64,000 nt of DNA from an uncultured Clostridia bacterium (GCA_934777435.1 CAKVNK010000001.1:496001-560000), one strand, 5' to 3'. Shown: positions 8,368 through 17,477, numbered from the stretch's first letter. Translations and numbers: made by a program. The notes: generated by a model from the letters alone, not told the origin.

Positions 8368-8413
8368 TTGGTAAGGTGGGGGTCACGGGGTCTGATTCCC
8401 GTCACCAGCTCCA
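8368..8413 (+). other. 3' half of tRNA-Thr(GGU), probable attachment site
   Basis: The 46 bases read as the 3' half of a threonine tRNA: anticodon loop TTGGTAA, anticodon stem GGTGG, variable GGGTC, T-stem ACGGG/CCCGT, acceptor CACCAGC, discriminator T and CCA. The T-loop is GTCTGATT, one base longer than the usual TTCGATT form. The 5' half is absent or unrecognisably diverged: upstream bases cannot form the acceptor or anticodon stems. This is the usual footprint of a tyrosine-recombinase element that uses a tRNA 3' end as its core site. A decayed tRNA gene is the alternative. Confidence 0.7.
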
Positions 8414-8419
8414 TTAAAC

Positions 8420-8467
8420 AAAAATCGCTAAAATCCTTTATTTTCCTAGGGGTTCGGCGATTTTTTT
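8420..8467 (+). terminator. Terminator downstream of the tRNA-Thr fragment
   Basis: AAAAATCGC (8420-8428) pairs with GCGATTTTT (8457-8465), followed by more T. Its position seven bases after the CCA fits the original terminator of a host tRNA gene. Confidence 0.65.
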
Positions 8468-8843
8468 ATACTCATATTTTAACGAAGATTTTAAGTCTAA
8501 AAAAACATTTGCTGTCAATATTTGCTCCATGAAAAAGACCGGTAGCCCCAAAATTAACTATCGGTCTAATTCGTTCTGTTAATACCTAAAACCGGCACAT
8601 TTGCTGTCAATTGCTGTCAAATAATTCACATTCAGTGAAATAAATTTTTTTTAAAACTTTTCCCCCATATTCTCCTGTTAACTTAAATTTTAAATATGAG
8701 CATCTTAAATCTTTAACAGAAAAATTTATGTTAAATTTTTTGCCAGCATTTAGACACTTATAAAATTGTTGTCACACACCGCATTTTGAAATACGTTTTA
8801 GCAACATAACTAGATTTATTGAGTTAAAATATAACCCAAGCTG
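8468..8843. other. Gene-free stretch with repeats and a hairpin
   Basis: No gene is evident. CATTTGCTGTCAAT occurs at 8506-8519 and 8598-8611, with a third partial copy TTGCTGTCAA at 8611-8620. GACCGGTAG (8537-8545) is inverted as CTATCGGTC (8558-8566), with no T-run after it. The repeats may be recombinase sites on the host side of the junction, or unrelated. The remainder to 8843 is AT-rich with no structure I can name. Confidence 0.5.
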
Positions 8844-11198
8844 CTAGCCTATAAAATCTTCGCTTAAACTTGGTTCATTTCCCAAAATCCAAAATTCATA
8901 AGTTTTACCTTTTAAATAAGGTTTATCGGTTGTAGATTTAAACACAATTTGGTAATGTCCTGTTTGCATAGGTTGTGAGAAATCTTCAATATTTTCATAT
9001 GTAGATAAAGACATTATAGAATATGTGTAATAATTGTTGTCAAATGAAGATGTTAACACTGAGAACTCTTGTCCTATAGAATCGATAAAATATAAATAAC
9101 TTTGTTGTGTATTTGGGTCTGTAAATACTGAGAGTGTGCGTGTCAAATTTAATTGCTCAACATAATCAACTTTTTTAAGTTCAATTACAAAAATTTTGCT
9201 AAATAACGCTATATTCTGATTGCCAGCAAAACTGATTTCAACGGCAAGATAAACATAATCGCCATCATTAGCATTGCCAGTAGTTAAAACAATCTTTTTA
9301 AACAAATTAGAATCTTTATTTTCATATGTTTGAAGTTCACCAGTAACTGTGCTAACTTGTCCAGCGTCGTTTGTTGTATTCACTGGTTTAACTGCCCAAT
9401 TAAGTGTTACGCCGTTTGCGGTGAGATTGATATTACTGTTATTTCCACAGCCAGCACCTAAATAAAGTGCAAACACTGATTGTGAACCAGTCGATTCATT
9501 AACAATGTGGAAATTATCATCACTAGCCTTATCATCAAAAATATAGAAGCCTAAACTATTATCAGTTAAGTTCAATTTTGAAATTGTCCAAGAATATGTG
9601 ATTGAAGTTATTAATTCCACACCATTATAATTTATTGTGTTTGCGGTGTATGTATAACCACTTGTTGCAAGGTTGCTTGGAATACGCCAGAAGAAATTGT
9701 TATGGTCACCTTTAAATTTAAATGTTGCTGAATAACTGCCTGCGTTAGTTGTTGAAAATTCGTGCCTACCTTCAACTGTATTGTAACTATAATCAATGCC
9801 AGAACTATAACTAATTTGGAAAGGTTCAAAATCTGAACTGATTGTTAACTTTTTAGTTTCTGCTTGACCATTTTGGTCAAAGGTGAATTCAGTAGAACTA
9901 ATTTCTGCTGGAATCATATAATATTCACCTGGGTTAACTTTGATAAGCATATCAAAAGGTGCAGATTCAGTATACAAATTTTGGTAAGTTTCATTTGGAA
10001 CAAATTTTACTTTAACTTTCTTGTATCCGTCAACAGCGTTGAATAATACTTCAGATACTCCATCTTCCGCAACAGCAACAAAATCACCATAATGCAAAAT
10101 GTTGTTGATTGAATTTGCGTCTTGGTCCGATGTATCCACAATGTTTGTTAATGCAATTTTATTTTTGTAAATTAAGGTGTTGTCATCTTGACACAAAACA
10201 AGAGCAAATGCGTCACCAGAAAAACCTTCATTAACATAAGTTGAACGTGATGAAATCATATAACTTAATGTTACATCTGATTTATACTCTCTTGAGAAAT
10301 TATAATTCCAATCAAATTTAATGCCTTTATATGAAGAAAGGTTTGTTTCATCCACAATGTCATTTTCCACAACAAAAGGTGCTTTTTCAACAGTGATTGT
10401 TTTAAATTGAGAAAAAGTTGCATTATGGTTGGCATCAATTTTAATATTTGCACAAACTAAATATTTGCCAGGTTGCAAAATTGACCAATCGTCAGATGTC
10501 TCATCTGCCGACATTTCTAAAAGCAAATTTTGTTCATAATATTCAGCAGGTGTTTTAAGGTCTTCCGGCAATCCAGCAGAAACATCTAAATATTTAGCAT
10601 AACCATCAACAGATTCTGCCAAAACATAAACACTGCTTTCAGCAACTGATTGCACTTGTTGATTGCCATTGTAAATGCCAAAACTGATATTGGTGTATCT
10701 TGTTCCAAAGAACATAGTATTATCACCAGATATTGTTTTGCCACCCATTTGTCTGGTTGTAGAGTTCAAATTGATTGTGTAGGTAGAAACATCTTCTGCA
10801 GGCAAAACTGAAATGTTTACAGTGAAATTAAAATCTTTGTAACTGAACACAAGCACATATCCACCAATAGACAATCCACCATTTTCAATCGCTGTTTGAT
10901 AAGCGGTCAATGTTGAATCAACGCCGTCAACACTAACAGTCACTTCAACATCTTCAATATCCAGTGTTTTTGTGGAGTTATCTGAATAGGTTGCAGTGAT
11001 AACAAAATTATTTAAATCAGAGGTATTACCATAACTCCTTTCAACGCAAATTGAATTTTGACTTTCAGTTTGTACATCAGCCACGCCAACACTTATAGAA
11101 GAAATAGTTTTAGATTCTCCGCAAGCGACAAAACAAATTGCACTGACACACAAGAAAAATGCAGTCAACAATCCTAAAATAGATTTTCTTTTTGCCAT
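8844..11198 (-). CDS. Large surface lipoprotein with Ig-like segments
   Basis: A 784-residue exported lipoprotein. The N-terminus is a lipoprotein signal: KRK, a hydrophobic stretch and the lipobox FVAC with Cys26, predicting anchoring to the outer face of the membrane. The rest is beta-rich, Thr/Asn/Ser-rich sequence without cysteines in repeating YTINLN / VVENDIVDETN style stretches, consistent with bacterial Ig-like or MBG-type modules, though no catalytic site is visible. It is preceded by an AGGAGG-type site (AAAGGAGGATTTT) and is monocistronic. Function could be adhesion, ligand binding or cell-surface scaffolding; the sequence does not decide. Confidence 0.75.
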   Translation of the reverse strand: MAKRKSILGLLTAFFLCVSAICFVACGESKTISSISVGVADVQTESQNSICVERSYGNTSDLNNFVITATYSDNSTKTLDIEDVEVTVSVDGVDSTLTAYQTAIENGGLSIGGYVLVFSYKDFNFTVNISVLPAEDVSTYTINLNSTTRQMGGKTISGDNTMFFGTRYTNISFGIYNGNQQVQSVAESSVYVLAESVDGYAKYLDVSAGLPEDLKTPAEYYEQNLLLEMSADETSDDWSILQPGKYLVCANIKIDANHNATFSQFKTITVEKAPFVVENDIVDETNLSSYKGIKFDWNYNFSREYKSDVTLSYMISSRSTYVNEGFSGDAFALVLCQDDNTLIYKNKIALTNIVDTSDQDANSINNILHYGDFVAVAEDGVSEVLFNAVDGYKKVKVKFVPNETYQNLYTESAPFDMLIKVNPGEYYMIPAEISSTEFTFDQNGQAETKKLTISSDFEPFQISYSSGIDYSYNTVEGRHEFSTTNAGSYSATFKFKGDHNNFFWRIPSNLATSGYTYTANTINYNGVELITSITYSWTISKLNLTDNSLGFYIFDDKASDDNFHIVNESTGSQSVFALYLGAGCGNNSNINLTANGVTLNWAVKPVNTTNDAGQVSTVTGELQTYENKDSNLFKKIVLTTGNANDGDYVYLAVEISFAGNQNIALFSKIFVIELKKVDYVEQLNLTRTLSVFTDPNTQQSYLYFIDSIGQEFSVLTSSFDNNYYTYSIMSLSTYENIEDFSQPMQTGHYQIVFKSTTDKPYLKGKTYEFWILGNEPSLSEDFIG

Positions 11199-11536
11199 AA
11201 TAAAATCCTCCTTTAATTGGATACTGAACTATCTATAACCATATTCCTATTGATAATGTTGTTAGTATTCCAACCAAAAAACTCATTTTAATTATAACAC
11301 GAACTGAAAAATTTTCAAATTTTTTTTAAAAAAGAATAAATAATGTAAATCTCTCTGAAAAATGTTTAAAAATATTAAAAAATTAATTTTAATTTGGTTT
11401 TTTAACCTTGTTTTATGGTTTTTTACGATATTTTTTAGTATTTTTTAATTATTTTAATTTTTTATTTTATTTTTCATCACTTTTATTTTATTAGAAATTT
11501 TTTAAACGTAAATACATTTTTAACAATCCGAACAGT
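11199..11536. other. AT-rich spacer
   Basis: About 340 bases without a gene. The left 90 bases are the leader of the lipoprotein gene. The rest is very AT-rich, with T-runs around TTTTTAGTATTTTTT at 11432-11446 that recall the other spacers at 21120-21290 and 23160-23340. No promoter stands out. Confidence 0.4.
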
Positions 11537-12307
11537 CTAGCCCATTGTTGTATCTAAAATTATCATCAGCAAAAAGCCAATAACAAATGATACTGTCGCC
11601 AGGTTTTTATGTTCACCAGATTGTGACGCTGGCACTAAATCTTTAACCACAACAAACAAAGTTGCTCCACTTGCAAATGCCAAAATATATGGCAAAACTT
11701 TTGCAAGCATTTCCGTTAGGAAGAAGGCAACCAATGCACTTACCAATTCTAACACGCCAGATAGCACGCCCAACCAAAAAGATTTGGCTTTGCTATGTCC
11801 ATCAATATAAATCGGCAAACTAACCATAGCCCCATCAGGTATATTTTGCACAGCAATACCAATAGCAAGTGTTAAAGCACTGGCAAGTGAAATCATTGCG
11901 TGACCATAATAAGCCCCAGCAATAGCAACTCCAACAGCCATACCTTCTGGAATATTGTGTATTGTTATAGCAAACATCATCCTGCCAATTTTTTCACCAT
12001 TAAACACAGATTTTTTATTCGGCTTTTGCAGATGTGAAGATACCACGTCCACAATCAGTAGAAATATTATACCAACAATAAAGCCAATTATTGCAGGCAA
12101 CCAACTAACCGCTTGCATTGTGGTGGTTTGATTTAGTGCAGGCAACAGCAAAGACCAAACCGATGCTGCCATCATCATACCAGACGCAAAGCCAAGCAAA
12201 ACCTGCTCAAATTTTTGATTTAGATTTTTACCTATAACAAACACAACTGCAGAGCCTAACACCGTGCCAAGCAAAGGCAAAAAAAAGCCCAAAAACAGTT
12301 GAAACAT
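11537..12307 (-). CDS. ZIP-family metal transporter
   Basis: A 256-residue integral membrane protein with about eight predicted helices. It has the two metal-site motifs of the ZIP family, HNIPEG near residue 117 in helix 4 and QNIPDG near residue 154 in helix 5, and a short loop after helix 3 (SSHLQKPNKKSVFNGEK). ZIP proteins bring zinc, iron or manganese into the cytoplasm; this one resembles the ZupT/GufA branch, but the metal cannot be read. The start is preceded by AAAGGAGAG. It is flanked by non-coding spacers, so it is probably transcribed alone. Confidence 0.9.
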   Translation of the reverse strand: MFQLFLGFFLPLLGTVLGSAVVFVIGKNLNQKFEQVLLGFASGMMMAASVWSLLLPALNQTTTMQAVSWLPAIIGFIVGIIFLLIVDVVSSHLQKPNKKSVFNGEKIGRMMFAITIHNIPEGMAVGVAIAGAYYGHAMISLASALTLAIGIAVQNIPDGAMVSLPIYIDGHSKAKSFWLGVLSGVLELVSALVAFFLTEMLAKVLPYILAFASGATLFVVVKDLVPASQSGEHKNLATVSFVIGFLLMIILDTTMG

Positions 12308-12569
12308 AACTCTCCTTTAAAAGTGCAGTTAGCACCTTATTTCAAGTTATGCAGTTTTGGGCATAAATGTAAATGCTAATATGTTTTTGATTTATAATAA
12401 TTAAATATGTAATCTCTGCCAGTTGTCTATCTTACAATTTTAAACATATCAAATATATAAAGAAACAAACGCAAATTTAAACTTTTATCTAAAATTCAAT
12501 CTCTGTAAAAAATTGTTAAATCATTATATATTAACAGCCAATGTTGTAACAAAAGTACACCAAACTATA

Positions 12570-13076
12570 TTATTTGTTTAAAGGTCTGCCACAGTATGGG
12601 CAAAAAATCTTTTCACCAGCAACAATTTCAACAGGCGCACCACAGCCTTTGCAGACAATGGTTTCTGTATCACGTGCTTGACGCAAAGCTTCACTTTTAC
12701 TTATTCTTTTTTCAGATTGTTTTACAATAAATTTATTATCAACAATTTCATATCCCAATAAGTATCTTTTATTGATAAGTTCACAAAGACGATTGATCAT
12801 AGCATCTTCATCAACATTGTTGAGTTGTGCAAGATAATTAATTTCTTGCAAATTATCAAGTTGTATTTTTTCACATAACTTTTTATCTGATTTTAACTTT
12901 GCATAATGAAGCCACAAAATAGGCATACAATAAAAGCCTAAAACTGCAAGCACTATACCTAGTGTCAACAACAATGGCTGACGTGCAAACATAACAATCA
13001 GCACTATTCCACAAGGGAATCCCACTGAAAGCAATAATGCGAATATAAAAGTTAAAGCAATTTTTCTTTTTAACAT
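12570..13076 (-). CDS. Small membrane protein with C-terminal zinc ribbon
   Basis: A 168-residue protein with two hydrophobic helices (about 8-30 and 36-55), a cytoplasmic helical region, and a zinc ribbon at the end: CKGCG then FCPYCGRPL. The two CxxC pairs are about 16 residues apart and should bind one zinc. Proteins of this shape are common in Clostridia and mostly uncharacterised. No operon partner: 261-bp and 108-bp spacers flank it. Confidence 0.75.
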   Translation of the reverse strand: MLKRKIALTFIFALLLSVGFPCGIVLIVMFARQPLLLTLGIVLAVLGFYCMPILWLHYAKLKSDKKLCEKIQLDNLQEINYLAQLNNVDEDAMINRLCELINKRYLLGYEIVDNKFIVKQSEKRISKSEALRQARDTETIVCKGCGAPVEIVAGEKIFCPYCGRPLNK

Positions 13077-13184
13077 AATTTATCCTTATATACTATATAT
13101 TGTGTATTATTCAAACACATAAATCAATTCATGTACAAATTCTACTCAATAAACTTATAAAACTTTATCTTATATTGACTTGGA

Positions 13185-14066
13185 TTATGGTTTGATAACC
13201 AAATAATTTACTTCGTCAACTGTTCTAAATGAATAGTCTGTTGCACCCAAGTCTTTAAGAGAATATACAAAACCTTGTGTGGTTTCATTGCCAATAAGCA
13301 TATCCACAAACGTTTGACCAACTGATTTATTTAACTCGTCTGCTGTACCAGTTGAAGCAACCATATCAAGCAATTTAACAATGTTTGCTGTTTGTGCTTT
13401 ATCAAGATTGTTAAGTGTAAGTTCTTTGCTTTCTACACTATAATTAAACTTACCTTCCAACTTTGTTACAGTTGTTGTTGAAGATATATACAACACTTTT
13501 GGAATATATTTTTTAAACATATTAAGTGGAAAACCTTTCATTTGTTCTTGTATTGAAGAAATGTCAATTTTTGCGACAACATTAACATCTGCTGTACCAG
13601 TTGCGTTGTCAATATTTAAAAATTGAATTTGCACCAATTCAATATTGTATTTTTCACCACCAATTATGATACCCATACCGTCAGTTTGGTCTTTAATAAT
13701 CACGTCCGCAATGGCTGCAAGTTGTTTATCTGAAATTAATAATTCCAAAGTCAACTTTGATTCTGCTGTTAAACCTTCAGTAGACACTTTATAACCGCTT
13801 TCTTCTGTGTAACTAATCAAGCCTGAAATTTTTGCATTGACATTTGTTTGAGCAGCAGCCATATCTGTTGAATCAAACTTATTTTTAAACTTTTCATCTT
13901 CGTTAATTGGCTGAGATAAAATTTTAACTTGTGAATAAGTTTCAAACACGTTGATACCAAATTTTTTGTTGATATAAATGCAACCAACGCCAACAATCAC
14001 TGCAAACACAAGCACGGTTGTAAGTATTCCGCATAAGAAACGCACAATAAAAGGTTTTTTCTTCAT
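13185..14066 (-). CDS. Membrane-anchored extracytoplasmic protein of unknown function
   Basis: A 293-residue protein with a basic N-terminus, one hydrophobic helix at about 9-32 that lacks a lipobox and should serve as a signal anchor, and an outside domain of about 260 residues rich in beta strands and short acidic loops. There are no catalytic motifs or cysteine pairs. I do not recognise the family. It has an AGGAG ribosome site and lies head-to-head with the RNHCP gene. Confidence 0.7.
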   Translation of the reverse strand: MKKKPFIVRFLCGILTTVLVFAVIVGVGCIYINKKFGINVFETYSQVKILSQPINEDEKFKNKFDSTDMAAAQTNVNAKISGLISYTEESGYKVSTEGLTAESKLTLELLISDKQLAAIADVIIKDQTDGMGIIIGGEKYNIELVQIQFLNIDNATGTADVNVVAKIDISSIQEQMKGFPLNMFKKYIPKVLYISSTTTVTKLEGKFNYSVESKELTLNNLDKAQTANIVKLLDMVASTGTADELNKSVGQTFVDMLIGNETTQGFVYSLKDLGATDYSFRTVDEVNYLVIKP

Positions 14067-14250
14067 AAATTACTCCTCGCAAACATAGTTTTTGTTATCT
14101 TATTTATAAAACATATGATATGTTTGCCACTTTTATTTGTATAAACATATTATAAACGAAAACTTGCCAGTTTGTAAAATGTTTTTAAAGTTTATCTTAT
14201 TATTAATCTATTAACAAGCCACAAAATAGAATTTCATTTTTGTGTTTTTA

Positions 14251-14288
14251 TTGACATAACAACAATTTTAGATTAGACTAAATATATG
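14251..14288 (+). promoter_or_regulatory. Leaderless promoter of the RNHCP gene
   Basis: TTGACA (14251-14256) and TAGACT (14274-14279) are 17 bp apart, and the ATG follows the -10 box after only 6 bases. Transcription should therefore start at or next to the ATG. There is no ribosome-binding site. Confidence 0.7.
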
Positions 14289-14618
14289 AAAACTTTTACA
14301 AAAAACGATAATGCTTTCACTTGTCAATTTTGCGGGCAGTTAGTTTCCCCATTAGGCTACACTTCACGTGATCACTGTCCTAAATGTTTGGCATCTTTAC
14401 ATGTAGATATAAACCCAGGAGACAGAGCCAACAACTGCGGTGGATTAATGTTTCCTATCGACATTGAAATCGACAGCAAAAAGGGATATAAAATAAAATA
14501 TAAATGTTCAAAATGTGGAAAGATTCACAACAACAAATCAGCCGAAGATGATAATTTTAAAACGATTTTATCAGTTATGAATCATAGTTACAATAAAGAA
14601 AATTTTATAAAAAAATAA
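14286..14618 (+). CDS. RNHCP-domain zinc protein
   Basis: A 110-residue protein with the RNHCP domain. It has two CxxC pairs: CQFCG (14-18) paired with CPKC (32-35) inside the signature RDHCPKCLASLHVDINPGDR, and a second cluster CSKCGK near 78-83. The family is small and widespread in Bacteria and its role is unknown; the cysteines predict a zinc-ribbon fold and possibly nucleic-acid contact. The gene appears to be read from a leaderless transcript and ends ahead of a hairpin terminator. Confidence 0.85.
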   Translation: MKTFTKNDNAFTCQFCGQLVSPLGYTSRDHCPKCLASLHVDINPGDRANNCGGLMFPIDIEIDSKKGYKIKYKCSKCGKIHNNKSAEDDNFKTILSVMNHSYNKENFIKK

Positions 14619-14729
14619 ATCATACAAACTTCAAAGTTTACAAAATTTTAAATATAAAAAATTATTTAGAATTAAAATTGAATTGAAATAAAAAGATAAA
14701 TTAATTCATAAAAACCCTAAAAAAATTAT

Positions 14730-14757
14730 AAAAAACACCATTTTATAGGTGTTTTTT
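14730..14757. terminator. Bidirectional terminator
   Basis: AAAAAACACC pairs with GGTGTTTTTT around an 8-base loop. It lies between the convergent RNHCP and DegV genes and can serve both. Confidence 0.85.
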
Positions 14758-14882
14758 GCTTTTTTAATTAATTTTTATTGTTTTTTATCTATTTTGTTTT
14801 TTTCTTGTAATATTAAAATTAAATAAACATCACAACAGCAAAACCGTTAACAGTTTTTATTTTTATATTTTAGTTTTTAAAA

Positions 14883-15797
14883 TTACAAATCAAATTTTTC
14901 TTTAACACCAAGCCTATCAACCACATAACCAACAGCCAATGCTTTTGGACCAGTGTGGCAAGCAACAAATAATGGTAAAGATTCTCTTGTAAAGAATTTC
15001 ATTTCTGGGAATTGTTCTTTGACTTCTTTTTCAAAAGCAACCAATTCTTCATCTTCTAAATCTTGATAAGTATGTGCAATGCTAACTGTAACCAAACCCT
15101 GCTTCAATTCTTCTGGGAATCTATCTTCAATTTCTTTGCGTGTGGCTTGAATTATTTTACCTTTTGCTTGTCGCATAGACAAAACTTTTGCATAAGCATC
15201 TAATTTGCCACCATGAACTTGCAAAATAGGTTTGATATTTAATATTGAACCAATCATTGCGGCTGCCGGTGTTATTCTGCCACCTTTTTTCAAAAATTTT
15301 AAAGTGTCAACTGCAATATATGCGCCAGTTTCACCACGGTGTTGTTCAAGAATATCTTTTATTTCTTTGGCTGATTTGCCTTGTTCAATTAATATGCTTG
15401 CTTCATACATGCTGCACTTATTCATAAACGAAATACGTTGGGTGTTAGCAACAAAAACCTTACCTTCAAATTCTTCCAAATGGCTAGCGTTTATTGCTGT
15501 GTTACAACCTTCACTTAAACCACTAGACAAACACACATACACCAATTCATCAAACTCTTTAAGTGTTTCACGCCAAGCATCTTTTACAAGTTCAATGTTA
15601 GGTTGCGATGTGCTAACTTGTGTATTGCGGTCATGAAGATATGCAAAAAAATCTTCACGTGACATGTTTTCACCTTCTTCAAAAATTTCACCGTTGATAA
15701 TGTATGGTGTGTGGATAAATCTGTACGCCTTTACCTTTTCAATATCTTTTAAAGTAAAAGCACCTGAATCATCAACAACCAAGCCAACCTTAGCCAT
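14883..15797 (-). CDS. DegV family fatty-acid-binding protein
   Basis: A 304-residue DegV protein. The N-terminus VGLVVDDSGAF, the TSQPN segment near residue 63 and the SSGLS region near 90 are the family's ligand-binding elements. The KKGGRITPAAA and LNIKPILQV blocks belong to the second domain. Known members act as FakB, carrying a fatty acid to the FakA kinase for phospholipid synthesis. No FakA-type kinase is in this window. The ATG at 15797 has an AAAGGAG site; a longer reading frame to 15863 lacks one. Confidence 0.9.
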   Translation of the reverse strand: MAKVGLVVDDSGAFTLKDIEKVKAYRFIHTPYIINGEIFEEGENMSREDFFAYLHDRNTQVSTSQPNIELVKDAWRETLKEFDELVYVCLSSGLSEGCNTAINASHLEEFEGKVFVANTQRISFMNKCSMYEASILIEQGKSAKEIKDILEQHRGETGAYIAVDTLKFLKKGGRITPAAAMIGSILNIKPILQVHGGKLDAYAKVLSMRQAKGKIIQATRKEIEDRFPEELKQGLVTVSIAHTYQDLEDEELVAFEKEVKEQFPEMKFFTRESLPLFVACHTGPKALAVGYVVDRLGVKEKFDL

Positions 15798-16043
15798 AAA
15801 TTCTCCTTTAAACTTCTTCTTATTATAATATAAAGGCTTAAATTTGACAAATAAATTCGACATTTAACTCAAAGTTGTATATTAATTGTACCAAATTTAT
15901 AAAATTAAGCCGATTTATACTAACTTTTAAAAACTTTATCTAATAGTCAATTTATATTAATTTGTGCAACTTGTCAATAAAAAAAACAAAAGCAACAAAA
16001 AGTTAAGTCTATAAAATAACCAAATCTAAACAATCAAAACCTA

Positions 16044-16082
16044 TTGTTAAAATTTTGTAGATATGCTAAACTTAAAAATATG
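16044..16082 (+). promoter_or_regulatory. Leaderless promoter of the RNA methyltransferase gene
   Basis: TTGTTA (16044-16049) and TAAACT (16067-16072) are 17 bp apart, and the ATG at 16080 follows after 7 bases. There is no ribosome site. The geometry matches the promoters at 14251 and 49432. Confidence 0.55.
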
Positions 16083-17423
16083 AAATTAACAATTATAAAT
16101 CAAGGCATTAATGGTGAAGGCGTTGCCACAGATAATGGCAAAGTATATTTTGTGCCCAACGCATTAATTGGTGAAACTGTTGAGTGTGAAACAGTAAAAG
16201 ATTTTGGCAATTATGCCAACACTAAACTTATCAATATAATTAAGCAATCAGAAAATCGTGTTAAACCTGTTTGCCCTTATTATGAAAAATGTGGTGGCTG
16301 TGATTTGCAACACATAAACTATGCAACACAACTTAAATTCAAGCAAAACTTGATTAAATCAACATTAAAAAAAGTTGGAGGAATTGAAGTTGAAGTTGCC
16401 ACAACCATTGCTTGCAACAATCAGTTTAACTATCGCAACAAAATAAGTTTTTCTTGCAGTGAAAATGCAATCGGTTTTAAGGCAAAATCAACCAACCAAA
16501 TTGTTGATGTTGATTTTTGCCCACTTGCAGATAATGGTATAAATCAAGTTTACAAAGTTATCAAATCCTATTTATCCACAAACAATATTCAAACATTAAA
16601 AAACATTGTTATACGTCAACTTGCAGGTCAAACATTGATTGCAGTGGTAGTTAGCAAAAAACAAGATATGCGGGGGTTGTATGATTTACTAAAACATCAA
16701 ATTGAAAATTTTGGCTTGTTTATGGTTATAAACCCACGTAAAGATTCAGTTGTGTTGACAAACAATATTATCCACATCGGCGGACTTAAAAATATCCACC
16801 TTTTAAAAGATTACGATTTAACACTCACAGTGGATAGTTTTTATCAAACAAATGTGGATATACAATACAAACTTTATAATCATATTTTATCGCAAATTGA
16901 AAACAACGAAAAAGTTATAAATGGGTATAGTGGTGCAGGGATTTTAAGTGCTGAAATTGCAAAAAAAGCACAAAGTGTTTATGGTATTGAAATTAATAAA
17001 TCAGCACACGCTGACGCAGAAAATTTAAAAAAACACAACAAAATAAGCAATTTATTTAATATTTGTGGTGATTTTTTGGAAAATTTTAAAAATTTAACTA
17101 ATATTTCAAACCAACAAAACAACCAGACAACAAATAACAAAAGAAAACCCTACAATAACAAAACATTATATAATAGCACTTTAACAAACAATCAAGTTTG
17201 CAATGTTTTGGTTTTAGACCCAAGCAAAAAAGGCTGTGGTAAACAAGTTATGCAAGCAATTTGCGAAGTTAAAAAAATTATTTATGTGTCTTGCAATCCT
17301 ATTGCTCTTGCTAAAGATTTAAGAGAAATTAAAGACGAATATGAAATCACAAATGTTCAACCTTTTGATATGTTCCCAAACACTGTAAGTGTTGAAACTT
17401 GTGTTACTCTTATAAAAAAATAG
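16080..17423 (+). CDS. rlmD: 23S rRNA (uracil-5-)-methyltransferase, RlmD/RumA type
   Basis: A 447-residue SAM-dependent RNA methyltransferase. It starts with a TRAM-like RNA-binding domain (1-60), then the Fe-S cysteine set CPYYEKCGGCDLQH with a later Cys near 151, then the Rossmann domain with NGYSGAGILSAEIA as motif I, and the catalytic SCNP near 415. Members methylate U1939 or a related uridine in 23S rRNA. An Asn/Lys-rich low-complexity stretch of about 40 residues (roughly 340-380) separates CGDFLENF from VLVLDPSKKG and is unusual. The ATG at 16080 is preferred over the TTG at 16044, which forms part of the -35 box. Confidence 0.88.
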   Translation: MKLTIINQGINGEGVATDNGKVYFVPNALIGETVECETVKDFGNYANTKLINIIKQSENRVKPVCPYYEKCGGCDLQHINYATQLKFKQNLIKSTLKKVGGIEVEVATTIACNNQFNYRNKISFSCSENAIGFKAKSTNQIVDVDFCPLADNGINQVYKVIKSYLSTNNIQTLKNIVIRQLAGQTLIAVVVSKKQDMRGLYDLLKHQIENFGLFMVINPRKDSVVLTNNIIHIGGLKNIHLLKDYDLTLTVDSFYQTNVDIQYKLYNHILSQIENNEKVINGYSGAGILSAEIAKKAQSVYGIEINKSAHADAENLKKHNKISNLFNICGDFLENFKNLTNISNQQNNQTTNNKRKPYNNKTLYNSTLTNNQVCNVLVLDPSKKGCGKQVMQAICEVKKIIYVSCNPIALAKDLREIKDEYEITNVQPFDMFPNTVSVETCVTLIKK

Positions 17424-17440
17424 ATCTCAATTAAAAAAAC

Positions 17441-17477
17441 AAAAAAGAAATTTCTGTTATTGAAACTTCTTTTTTTA
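17441..17477. terminator. Bidirectional terminator
   Basis: AAAAAAGAAATTTC pairs with GAAACTTCTTTTTT, with one mismatch and a 7-base loop, between the convergent methyltransferase and Crp genes. Confidence 0.7.

Larger units (their letters stand above)
1..8413. mobile_element. Right end of an integrated element carrying a defence operon (inferred)
   Basis: This is an inference from three signs. A conjugation-type VirB4 ATPase remnant lies at the left edge, a five-gene defence-type operon fills the middle, and a 3' half of tRNA-Thr lies at 8368-8413 with a host-like terminator just beyond. An element that integrates into the 3' end of a tRNA gene leaves an intact tRNA at one end and a 3' fragment at the other. 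With the fragment on the plus strand, the element lies to its left and runs out of the window. No integrase is visible here, so the element is either decayed or has its integrase further left. Confidence 0.5.

Noticed and set aside
8319..8413. tmRNA (ssrA) 3' end
   Set aside because: CAGCTCCA also ends tmRNA, but the TTGGTAA anticodon loop and following stem fit tRNA-Thr(GGU) much better and no tag-peptide frame is upstream.
8329..8532. 67-codon plus-strand reading frame
   Set aside because: It runs through the tRNA-Thr fragment and its terminator, has no ribosome site and shows no protein-like composition.
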